Assembly (NCBI GenBank): GCA_017451695.1
Contig: JAFTNW010000043.1
Coordinates: 1-50,820 of the forward strand
Reading direction: 5' to 3'
Source of the DNA: Bacteroidaceae bacterium
GTDB lineage: Bacteria; Bacteroidota; Bacteroidia; Bacteroidales; Bacteroidaceae
DNA length: 50,820 bases
Part shown: positions 1 through 6,160 of the stretch, piece after piece
Layout: each line of letters begins with the position of its first letter
Position numbering within the stretch: the stretch's first letter is position 1
The notes under the pieces: generated by a model
The model's database searches: none
Told to the model about the DNA's origin: nothing
The model's input: the letters and a program-made list of their open reading frames with translations, nothing else
Program-made: the position numbers and the translations under genes

Positions 1-95
1 ATACCATAATTGTCTTCGATATGTTTGATGGAATATCCATCTTCAAGCATATGCATGTATTTGAGCAATGCTTGGTGATCGTGTTTCTTACGCAT
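1..95 (-). CDS. IS3-family transposase OrfA, N-terminal fragment
   Basis: Partial gene cut by the window edge. The start codon is at 93-95 and 31 residues are visible: a basic start (MRKKHDHQ) followed by a helical stretch with LLKYMHMLEDGYSI and HIEDNYG. This pattern matches the helix-turn-helix that opens the OrfA protein of IS3/IS150-type elements, which binds the terminal repeats and is joined to OrfB by programmed frameshifting. The terminal repeat 46 bases upstream supports the call. Without the catalytic DDE part this remains a family-level assignment. Confidence 0.65.
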   Translation of the reverse strand, partial: MRKKHDHQALLKYMHMLEDGYSIKHIEDNYG

Positions 96-141
96 AAAAT
101 AAACCCCAAAGTTTTTTGTCCAAACTTTGGGGTTCACTTCA
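1..141 (-). mobile_element. End of an IS3-family (IS150-like) insertion sequence
   Basis: On the minus strand the element would begin at 141 with TGAAGTGAACCCCAAAG, the usual TG-start terminal repeat of IS3/IS150-type elements (a C-rich stretch followed by AAAGTTTGGACA). The transposase start lies 46 bases inside. The terminal repeat folds with the sequence just inside it: 102-114 and 122-134 form a perfect 13-bp stem with a 7-base loop. The other end and the target duplication lie outside the window, so the family call rests on the end and the N-terminus of the first ORF only. Confidence 0.7.
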
Positions 142-161
142 GAGCCGGGTGCTGTGCCTTT

Positions 162-428
162 CTATTCGCTTTCAAACTGCTGTATATATAGCACCTTGCG
201 AATTTTCCCGTGTGCTACATACGAATGTGAAACATTCGGCAGATTTGCAGTAATGGGATTATAGACTTCTCTTTGCTGAAACATACGAAAGCAAATAATC
301 CTATCCAATTTTTCAACAGCCCTTTTCATTGATGTAAATGTATGCGTGGCAAACGGGCTTGTTGATAGCAACATATCAATGTTTTTCTCTACGGCAAAAT
401 GCTTTTCAATGATTTGATAGACTTTCAT
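162..428 (-). CDS. Hypothetical protein (88 aa), mobile-element cargo
   Basis: No family recognised. The 88-residue product (MKVYQIIEKHFAVEKN...) is a soluble, mixed-charge protein without a signal peptide or membrane segment. Its start overlaps the end of the upstream gene by 23 bases, so it is the last gene of a leftward run of four small genes (1222 down to 162). It ends 20 bases before the insertion-sequence end, so the IS did not obviously truncate it. Confidence 0.6.
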   Translation of the reverse strand: MKVYQIIEKHFAVEKNIDMLLSTSPFATHTFTSMKRAVEKLDRIICFRMFQQREVYNPITANLPNVSHSYVAHGKIRKVLYIQQFESE

Positions 429-636
429 TCTCTTCGCTGTTAAATTTGTGTTCTAATAATCTTCTTCTCTCTTCATTCATTACGGCTATTTCCGTGTTAT
501 AACATTCTCGGTAAATATCGCTGTAACCGACCAAATTCTGCCAAGTGTCATATTTCTGCATTGTCTTGCGTATGCTGTGTGCTGCATCAAACAACACATT
601 CAACTCCTCTTGTGTGTACCTCTCAATGTATTTCAT
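406..636 (-). CDS. Hypothetical protein (76 aa), mobile-element cargo
   Basis: The 76-residue product is rich in charged residues (MKYIERYTQEELNVLFDAAH..., EERRRLLEHKFNSEEN) and probably helical. No family recognised and no membrane segment. It overlaps both neighbours (4 bases upstream, 23 downstream), which points to translational coupling within the small-gene run 1222-162. Small tightly packed genes like these are typical of Bacteroidetes mobile elements. Confidence 0.6.
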   Translation of the reverse strand: MKYIERYTQEELNVLFDAAHSIRKTMQKYDTWQNLVGYSDIYRECYNTEIAVMNEERRRLLEHKFNSEENESLSNH

Positions 637-962
637 ACTGCTACATTTTTAAGTGTGTTATGTTCGTGTATTAACCTATCAACGAAATTTGCACCGATGT
701 TCAAACCGAATTTTGCCTTTAGATGAAAAGCATATCGCAATGCTTTCAATGGCTCTTTTGTGTGGCAAACTGCACTCTCTGTCTTGTTAGGATTTTTTAC
801 ATAGACTTTCCAAACTCTGCCTTTCTTTTCGGCTGTAATAACTCTCTTTGACTTAATTGCTTTGGCAACATTCGCTTTTCGCACCCCACACGGCACGACT
901 TCTCCGTGCTTCGTGTGACTAACTGCTGCGAATGATGCCGAAAATGTTGTAACCTCTTTCAT
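633..962 (-). CDS. Hypothetical basic protein (~109 aa), mobile-element cargo
   Basis: An upstream in-frame start at 1025 would add 21 hydrophobic residues but would overlap the neighbouring gene by 52 bases, so the Met at 960-962 (MKEVTTFSASFAAVSHTK...) is preferred. The product is basic (KANVAKAIKSKRVITAEKKGR, KNPNKTES) and could bind nucleic acid, but no known domain is recognised. It is the second gene in the run led by 974-1222, which follows the structured leader at 1288-1467. Confidence 0.6.
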   Translation of the reverse strand: MKEVTTFSASFAAVSHTKHGEVVPCGVRKANVAKAIKSKRVITAEKKGRVWKVYVKNPNKTESAVCHTKEPLKALRYAFHLKAKFGLNIGANFVDRLIHEHNTLKNVAV

Positions 963-973
963 AATCGTAAATA

Positions 974-1222
974 TTAAAATGAATAAACCAACATATTGTA
1001 AACTGTAATTTCGGACTCTGCACAAATACGCTCGGCAATGGTGCTTGCCTCTTCCTTGTCGTGTGCCTCAACCGACAAAACAAAAATTTCATTATCAAAA
1101 TCTTCAACCTCAACTTGAAACGATTTTATGCAATCGCAAGAGCTGGAGAGATTTTTTCTTCTATTGCCGTACTCTTCAAATGGCAATAACTTGTAAGCCG
1201 ATGTGTGAACTGAATGTGTCAT
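974..1222 (-). CDS. Hypothetical protein (82 aa), first gene after structured leader
   Basis: Small acidic protein (MTHSVHTSAYKLLPFEEYGNRR...; VEVEDFDNEIFVLSVEAHDKEEAS). No family recognised. The C-terminal half has alternating hydrophobic and acidic residues compatible with a small alpha/beta fold. Its start codon lies 66 bases downstream (minus strand) of a long stem-loop that is related to the leader of the ArdA gene at 22629-23213. Its expression may therefore be controlled in the same way as ardA, which would fit an antirestriction or establishment role, but that is inference from position only. Confidence 0.6.
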   Translation of the reverse strand: MTHSVHTSAYKLLPFEEYGNRRKNLSSSCDCIKSFQVEVEDFDNEIFVLSVEAHDKEEASTIAERICAESEITVYNMLVYSF

Positions 1223-1287
1223 AACTGTATGCTTTTAATTGATGATTAATGTTTATGCACTGCGCTTTCGCTATCGAGATTTTTTAT

Positions 1288-1467
1288 GTGCATACAAGGG
1301 CAACACGGTAAGGATATAACCTCACAAGGATTATAGGAAAAATTTACCCGACGGGCAGACAGAAATTGTTTGATATAGCGACAAAAAAAGAGCGACAAAG
1401 AATTTTCAATTATTCCTTATCACTCTGCCTGTCCTTGTGAATATCCGTGTGTTGCAACCTTCGCACC
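1288..1467 (-). ncRNA. Structured leader A (paralogue of the ardA leader)
   Basis: About 180 bases fold into one long interrupted stem: CAACAC 1301-1306 with GTGTTG 1449-1454, GGATAT 1312-1317 with ATATCC 1441-1446, and a perfect 9-bp pair TCACAAGGA 1322-1330 with TCCTTGTGA 1432-1440. The outer closing pair is GTGC 1288-1291 with GCAC 1463-1466. On the minus strand it starts GTGCGAAGG and ends GCACATAAAAA. The same boundary sequences and the ACAAGGAT / TCCTTGTG core occur in leader B (23259-23414). The apical region differs between the copies. It sits between divergent genes and precedes a minus-strand gene. Whether it is a leader, a separate RNA or a DNA site cannot be decided from sequence. 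Confidence 0.6.
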
Positions 1468-1593
1468 GAAAAAAGCCGTAACCGAAAGCATTGCAGTGCA
1501 TCTTAATCATCAATGCCTTAAAAGCAAGCAGTGGCACATTGCACATCGGCTGTTAGAAGCCAGAAGAGGGAGGCATAAAAACAAGACGCGCCT

Positions 1594-1624
1594 TTTGCCA
1601 AAAGCTAAAAAGGTGCTAAATTTG
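1594..1624 (+). promoter_or_regulatory. Bacteroidetes-type promoter for the 1645 gene
   Basis: TTTG (1594-1597), a 19-base spacer and TAAATTTG (1617-1624) match the TTTG / TAnnTTTG consensus of the major Bacteroidetes sigma factor. The expected start of transcription, about 1630, leaves a leader of about 15 bases before the ATG at 1645. Confidence 0.65.
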
Positions 1625-1644
1625 CAATAATAAGCGAATAACTT

Positions 1645-2478
1645 ATGGAACTAAAATATAAATGGTTGCTTGATTTTTGCAGTTACTATAATGGTGAAGA
1701 GAACGCAGAACCAAACCAAACGAGCAGTATGTTGTGGGAGTATGAGCGTGTATGGGTAATGAAACTCTCGAATTGGAATTTCTCTTTGGGAGAACTCAAT
1801 GAGTACATACACTACGGATTAGGCGATTTCAATGCCGATGACGGTGTACCCACCACCTTAAAGATAATACTGTTCAACCGCTATATGCATTGGAGCTATG
1901 GCGGTACAGCCGAGGGGTTCAAGGAATGGTATCTTGCCACATACAAAAATAGGTTGGCAGAAAAGAATTTGAGCAAGGGCAAAAAAATCCTTAATAAATA
2001 CCGCTTGGCATTCTTGGAGTACCGCTGTAATTGGAATATTACAGAGAAAACTCCTGAAATGGATTATATGTTTGAGATAGCAAACGCGGTAGATGTGGAA
2101 CACGGCTACGACAAGCCGATTGCAGAGGGAGTAATGTGCCGTGCATTGGCACACGCCGACACTCACGGCTATACCATTGAAATAGTACCCGATGCAGAAT
2201 ATCTCATTTACAAGCAGTGCGACGGCTGGAAATATCACCCCGAATATAAGGAGATAAGAGAACGGGCATTAGCCTTTGTAAAACGAGAAATGCCAGAATA
2301 TAACAATGCCGAATATTTAGGGCGTTGGAAAGGCAAGTATGTGTATGAGCCATTTGACGAAGAGGGCGAAAGATTGGCAGAGTGCTTCCCATATATCCTG
2401 CTCGACAAAGAAACTGAGGAACTGTTTATCGACAGAAGCCTGTTCGGTGAGAATGAACCTGTAAGACCGAAGCGATGA
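1645..2478 (+). CDS. Hypothetical protein (277 aa), paired with phosphatase
   Basis: Acidic, tryptophan- and tyrosine-rich soluble protein (MELKYKWLLDFCSYYNGEEN...). No domain is recognised and no signal or membrane segment is seen. It is one of the few rightward genes in the element and has its own promoter at 1594-1624. Its stop overlaps the start of the phosphatase gene in an ATGA arrangement, so the two are translated together. The pairing suggests a substrate, partner or regulator of the phosphatase, but this is inference from gene order only. Confidence 0.7.
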   Translation: MELKYKWLLDFCSYYNGEENAEPNQTSSMLWEYERVWVMKLSNWNFSLGELNEYIHYGLGDFNADDGVPTTLKIILFNRYMHWSYGGTAEGFKEWYLATYKNRLAEKNLSKGKKILNKYRLAFLEYRCNWNITEKTPEMDYMFEIANAVDVEHGYDKPIAEGVMCRALAHADTHGYTIEIVPDAEYLIYKQCDGWKYHPEYKEIRERALAFVKREMPEYNNAEYLGRWKGKYVYEPFDEEGERLAECFPYILLDKETEELFIDRSLFGENEPVRPKR

Positions 2479-2927
2479 AAGCATACAAGTTTGCAAATAT
2501 CACGGTACGACCGTACCCCAATATGTGCGATGTAAACAACAAGTGGATATTTACTCCCGAAATAGGTGTAGTCATCAACGTATCGCAAAAGTACAAAGCG
2601 GAGATTGTCGAAGCTATCAAGCAAAAAGGTATAGAGTATTATCATTTTCCACTCGACGAGGAAGTGCCTGATATTGGCTGGGAGAACATCAAAAAGGCAG
2701 TAAAAACACTTATGCAATATGACAATACCGACAAGCATATATTGGTACATTGCGACGGTGGTAATCATCGGAGCCGTCTTGTAGTAGAGGCCTTTCATTA
2801 CGCAAAAACAGGCACCCACTTTGCCGACGAATACAAGGGGTACGAGAACCATTTAATATATGATTGCAGTTCCGGCTATCTGTTGCCGTTGGAGGAGGTG
2901 GAAACGGAATTGAAGAATATAAAATAG
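2475..2927 (+). CDS. Cys-based protein phosphatase, dual-specificity-like
   Basis: 150 residues. The P-loop HCDGGNHRS at residues 92-100 matches the HCxxGxxRS signature of the protein tyrosine / dual-specificity phosphatase superfamily: Cys93 is the expected nucleophile and Arg99 the phosphate-binding residue. An upstream Asp (FPLDEEVPDIGW, about residues 58-69) could serve as general acid. The protein is of minimal size for the fold and has no signal peptide, so it is cytosolic. It is translationally coupled to the 277-aa gene upstream. The substrate could be a phosphoprotein or phosphorylated RNA or nucleotide; the sequence does not decide. Confidence 0.75.
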   Translation: MKAYKFANITVRPYPNMCDVNNKWIFTPEIGVVINVSQKYKAEIVEAIKQKGIEYYHFPLDEEVPDIGWENIKKAVKTLMQYDNTDKHILVHCDGGNHRSRLVVEAFHYAKTGTHFADEYKGYENHLIYDCSSGYLLPLEEVETELKNIK

Positions 2928-2944
2928 GACATCCCTCGGTGCCC
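2895..2944 (+). repeat. Direct repeat, copy 1 (3' end of phosphatase gene)
   Basis: Starts at GAGGTGG, covers the last codons and stop of the phosphatase gene and runs to the TCGGTGCCC that follows. It returns as an imperfect direct repeat at 3153-3205; both contain GAAGAATATAAAA and GGACATCC. The repeats bracket about 210 bases that hold a promoter and a small hairpin RNA candidate. In the second copy the reading frame (EEV EEALKNIKN) is preserved over the codons matching the gene end, so it looks like a duplicated gene tail. Confidence 0.7.
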
Positions 2945-3024
2945 GTCACAATTTCGATATCTGCAAAAATAATACAAAAGCATTGAAGGAATGGCATCCT
3001 GGCGTTTGAGTCCTAACCGCCGCC

Positions 3025-3055
3025 TTTGGTGCTTTTGTTTTTTTCACTATCTTTG
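3025..3055 (+). promoter_or_regulatory. Bacteroidetes-type promoter, rightward
   Basis: TTTG (3025-3028), 19 bases, then TATCTTTG (3048-3055): an excellent match to the TTTG / TAnnTTTG consensus. No protein gene follows on this strand, so it most likely drives the small RNA candidate at 3061-3140. Confidence 0.65.
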
Positions 3056-3060
3056 CACCG

Positions 3061-3140
3061 CAAAGTCGCCGCGTAGCGCGAGAGATCAAGCTTGGGACTT
3101 TGTGTAATTGCGAGGTAGTTTTACTACTTCGCAATTTTCG
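3061..3140 (+). ncRNA. Candidate small RNA with terminator hairpin
   Basis: About 80 bases follow the promoter at 3025-3055. CAAAGTC (3061-3067) can pair with GACTTTG (3096-3102), enclosing a GC-rich loop. A second, stronger hairpin (3106-3119 with 3123-3136, AATTGCGAGGTAG type, one G-T pair) ends in TTTT and looks like an intrinsic terminator, though its T run is short. No ORF of useful length lies inside. Promoter, stem and terminator together support a small RNA; its targets are unknown. Confidence 0.45.
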
Positions 3141-3152
3141 TTATAAGCTCAA

Positions 3153-3205
3153 GAGGTGGAAGAAGCACTGAAGAATATAAAAAATGGGACATCCATCGAT
3201 GCCCC
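3153..3205 (+). repeat. Direct repeat, copy 2
   Basis: Imperfect copy of 2895-2944 (GAGGTGG start, GAAGAATATAAAA, GGACATCC, then GCCCC). It keeps a fragment of the phosphatase C-terminal coding frame without an upstream gene, so it is a duplicated tail and not a functional gene. Confidence 0.65.
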
Positions 3206-3269
3206 GGTGGCGGTACACGGTCATTACTTCGACCCTGTCCCTACATAATGAATATGCACTGCAAAGATA

Positions 3270-3488
3270 TTACTTCCCTTTGAAAAAATCGCACCAATAA
3301 GGATTTTCCTTATCAAAGATTTCTTTTTCTTCGGGTGTCAAGTTGTGGGGATAGTCGGCAAAGAGATTATATATTTTCTCTTTGTCAAAAGAAAACAGAT
3401 GCTCACCTACGACACCACTATTCTCTACCCAATAGATGACATCCGTTTTCCTATTCTTGTAGAAACTGAAGCCCATTTCAATAATCAA
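3270..3488 (-). CDS. Hypothetical protein (72 aa)
   Basis: Small soluble protein (MIIEMGFSFYKNRKTDVIYW...; NLTPEEKEIFDKENPYWCDFFKGK). No family recognised. The start overlaps the stop of the zinc-ribbon gene upstream by 4 bases, and an alternative start exists at the fifth codon. It is the last gene of the leftward run from the restriction operon (12445 down to 3270). Confidence 0.6.
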   Translation of the reverse strand: MIIEMGFSFYKNRKTDVIYWVENSGVVGEHLFSFDKEKIYNLFADYPHNLTPEEKEIFDKENPYWCDFFKGK

Positions 3489-3697
3489 AATCTTTCGTCA
3501 CAATCAACACAACCCCACTGCGGGTCGAGCTGACGGCCGTGTTCATCAACAGCGATACAGCAACCACCAAGAATAACCTCGCCACGGTCGGCTTTCTCTT
3601 CCATTTCAGGTAAAGGCATACCGTAAACAATAGGCACAACCTTGCCACCACATTTGGGGCAAACGGTCGGGTGCGATTTTCTGCCAAACAATTTCAT
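3485..3697 (-). CDS. Small zinc-ribbon-like protein (70 aa)
   Basis: CPKCGGK near residues 13-19 and CVDCDERF at the C-terminus form two CxxC knuckles about 45 residues apart, a typical split zinc ribbon. A central cysteine pair (GGCC) is also present. No other domain is seen. It lies between another zinc-ribbon gene and a small hypothetical gene, with short gaps or overlaps. Function unknown. Confidence 0.65.
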   Translation of the reverse strand: MKLFGRKSHPTVCPKCGGKVVPIVYGMPLPEMEEKADRGEVILGGCCIAVDEHGRQLDPQWGCVDCDERF

Positions 3698-3702
3698 AGC
3701 CG

Positions 3703-4122
3703 TTACCTGCTGAAAAATTTACAATAGATAGACTCCCATTCTCTAATTATAGAAGAGCTATGAAAAGGAATACCCTTGACTTTTTCAACACGCAGTATAG
3801 ATGAAAATGTATGCCAATTATCATCACTCACCTTGTAACGAAGATAATAATTAAAAGCATCATCGTAGCTTGTTGGCGGAGGTACAGAAGATAGGTATCT
3901 GTGGTTAGCCTCTATAGCTGCATCTATTTCTTTTCTCTCTTGCTGGATATAATACCAACCAAAACCACCACCGCAGAGAACTACCGCAACAATCAAACAA
4001 ATAACAAATTTCCGTATTTGTCCGCTGTTCTCTGCTTTATACAATGGGTAACCACAATTAGGGCAATTCTTTGCTTCAGAACTGACCTGCTGATTACATT
4101 CAGGACAATTTATAAGTGCCAT
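3703..4122 (-). CDS. Zinc-ribbon membrane-anchored protein (139 aa)
   Basis: The N-terminus has CPECNQQV...CPNCGYPL (residues 6-27), a zinc-ribbon of the kind found at the start of many bacterial membrane proteins. One transmembrane helix follows at about residues 37-57 ([20 protein letters not shown]), then a C-terminal domain of about 80 residues without a known family. The ribbon should be cytoplasmic and the C-terminus extracytoplasmic. The partner is unknown. Confidence 0.65.
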   Translation of the reverse strand: MALINCPECNQQVSSEAKNCPNCGYPLYKAENSGQIRKFVICLIVAVVLCGGGFGWYYIQQERKEIDAAIEANHRYLSSVPPPTSYDDAFNYYLRYKVSDDNWHTFSSILRVEKVKGIPFHSSSIIREWESIYCKFFSR

Positions 4123-4127
4123 AAAAT

Positions 4128-4550
4128 TTATCCGTTAAGTGTATCTACAAATTTCTGTACGACCTCGGTGTAATAGTGCTCGTCAATGATTTTACAAAGG
4201 TCTGTCATTATCTTATTCTTTGAAGCCTCGATATCGCACTCCATTCTGCTTGAGCAACAAGAGTAGTCCATAATATGGCGTTCGATTGGCGAAAGGTTGT
4301 CATATTCAACATCTATCATATTGTTCAAGATTTCCTCAAAACCGTCGCTTATCTCTTCAAGCGAACAAGACTGATACTTTATAGCGACCTTGTCAAAATA
4401 GGTCATCCCCAAAGCATCGTAATCGTCGCCCTCAATGCCGGTACATTTATTCAAGGCTGCGATAATATTATCGCATATCCTGGCACGAATATCCTTTGCA
4501 AAATACTCGCACTGTTCTTCTATCTCATAAACAAGGTCGATTGCTTCCAT
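4128..4550 (-). CDS. Hypothetical acidic helical protein (140 aa)
   Basis: The ATG at 4548-4550 ([19 protein letters not shown]...) is chosen over one 33 bases upstream because it removes the overlap with the preceding gene and starts a well-formed helix. The protein is acidic, mostly helical and rich in cysteine (SCCSSRMEC). No family recognised. It lies 10 bases after the 203-aa gene and 5 bases before the zinc-ribbon gene, so it is part of the same transcript. Confidence 0.6.
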   Translation of the reverse strand: MEAIDLVYEIEEQCEYFAKDIRARICDNIIAALNKCTGIEGDDYDALGMTYFDKVAIKYQSCSLEEISDGFEEILNNMIDVEYDNLSPIERHIMDYSCCSSRMECDIEASKNKIMTDLCKIIDEHYYTEVVQKFVDTLNG

Positions 4551-4560
4551 AAATCCACTA

Positions 4561-5172
4561 CTAAATATCGTCAAACTTTTCAAGAGCTAACCGCTTCAAC
4601 CTATCTTCGTTTATGAAAATATCACCGTTGCTACGAAGCCTAACAAAATCTTTCAAATCAAACTCTTCAATTATTGAGCAATCATCCAGTTCGTCTATCA
4701 TCATTTCATAATCTTCTTCGGTAGCATCTTCCAAGTTTTCAGGATTGAAAACCTGTATTTCTAATGGAGAATAGGTGATACCAAGCACTGCGTTTTCATC
4801 AAAGCCTTCTTTAAGATAAAATTCCTTAATGGCTGTTGTTGCTTTAGAAACAAAATCATCAACCTTTTCGATAGGAAAGAAATCAAGTACAACAATATCT
4901 ATCCCTACTTCATCAGGCTCAAAAGTAAAAGAAGATGCACCTTCCTTTATCAAAGAAAACAAATCATAATACCCGCAATTTTGAAGCCTCGGCTCACCAG
5001 CTCTATGGCGACTCCAAAAGCCCACCTCTAAAGTAATTTCATTCACGGTAATATAATCTCCTGAATGGAAATCATCCGCATAAATATGCCCTATGTAATC
5101 CTTGACATTATTAAGGATATCCACTCGCAAAGGATTATAAGGAATATGCGATTTGTTTTCAGCGTAAAACAT
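4561..5172 (-). CDS. Hypothetical protein (203 aa) downstream of restriction operon
   Basis: Soluble acidic protein (MFYAENKSHIPYNPLRVDILNN...). The first half is beta-rich, the second half carries a long acidic helix (ENLEDATEEDYEMMIDELDD). No family recognised. It is 60 bases downstream of the nuclease-like gene of the type I operon and on the same strand, so it may travel with that operon as an accessory gene. Confidence 0.65.
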   Translation of the reverse strand: MFYAENKSHIPYNPLRVDILNNVKDYIGHIYADDFHSGDYITVNEITLEVGFWSRHRAGEPRLQNCGYYDLFSLIKEGASSFTFEPDEVGIDIVVLDFFPIEKVDDFVSKATTAIKEFYLKEGFDENAVLGITYSPLEIQVFNPENLEDATEEDYEMMIDELDDCSIIEEFDLKDFVRLRSNGDIFINEDRLKRLALEKFDDI

Positions 5173-5232
5173 AACTTATATAATTAAATTCGTTTAGACT
5201 GTTGATATATCCGTTAAATTCCTCGTCCAAGA

Positions 5233-6153
5233 TTATTTATCAATCTTCTTGGCCGTAACCTTAAACTTAATAGCGTTCTCCAAGAACCAATCATAAGCTG
5301 ATTGCCAAAGCGATTCATCTGATATATCAATAGATTTGTATATCATAATGCGTGTGGCCTTTGCAGCTTCTTTCCATTCTCCCTCCTCGTTAAAGGCATT
5401 AAAGAAAACATCTTTATTCTCCTCAAATAGGTGGAAAAGTTCTTTGTCATCAGGTATATAAATACCACAGCTAAGACGCTTCTTCTGCACACTTGCAGTC
5501 ATACAAATATGATAAGAAGAGTTTCCAACGCTCAAGTCGTACCAATGTTGGGCCTGTGCCTTACGAATAGTGAAATGCTTAATGTAATCACTATTCTTGC
5601 TCATTGAGTCATTAAAGTTGTTCCAAAAACTTAACAACAGCTGCTCTCTATCATTCAAATTGGCTATTGATTTCATCTGCTTGCCCCAATCGTTAGGCCT
5701 TTCTATGACACTGAACTTCGGTGCTATGGCAGAGTCATCAATCTGCCACAACTCAATTTCGACAAGGAAAAAACCAAGATTTGGGTCTGTATGCTGATTA
5801 AGCCATTCTATTGCCTGACGGTGTTCATCACGACCGCGCTTAACCACCCAAACAATAACCTCTGCACCTTTACCTGAAGCATAAGTAATTAGCTTACCTA
5901 AATGGTCGTGGTTGGTCTCTTCCAACTGATTTTCGATAATTACTTTTCTACCTGTATTCTCCTCTGTTGCAAAAATATCAACACTGAACCCACCGACAGA
6001 AGATTCCCTTTCTTCCAAAACCAGGTCAATACCGATTTCTTCTCCCAACTTTGATAGGTTTGCCTCCTGTGCAAGCCATTTCGTAAAACTGTTCGCCTCG
6101 TGTGGCCATACTGAACGCAAGTCTGTAATGCGCTTAATCTTACCGAGCTTCAT
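5233..6153 (-). CDS. DUF4268-like protein with PD-(D/E)xK nuclease-type domain
   Basis: The Met at 6151-6153 (MKLGKIKRITDLRSVWPHEA) is chosen because this family begins with an LxxI..DLR..WPHEA motif; an alternative start at 6180 would overlap hsdR. Residues 55-90 carry SVDIFATEENTGRKVIIENQ, an Asp followed by an acidic-x-Gln set typical of PD-(D/E)xK nucleases, then LGKLITYASG. The C-terminal half resembles the DUF4268 region often found next to restriction systems. It follows hsdR directly, so it is probably an accessory or modulator of the type I system. Activity is unproven. Confidence 0.7.
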   Translation of the reverse strand: MKLGKIKRITDLRSVWPHEANSFTKWLAQEANLSKLGEEIGIDLVLEERESSVGGFSVDIFATEENTGRKVIIENQLEETNHDHLGKLITYASGKGAEVIVWVVKRGRDEHRQAIEWLNQHTDPNLGFFLVEIELWQIDDSAIAPKFSVIERPNDWGKQMKSIANLNDREQLLLSFWNNFNDSMSKNSDYIKHFTIRKAQAQHWYDLSVGNSSYHICMTASVQKKRLSCGIYIPDDKELFHLFEENKDVFFNAFNEEGEWKEAAKATRIMIYKSIDISDESLWQSAYDWFLENAIKFKVTAKKIDK

Positions 6154-6160
6154 ATATTTT

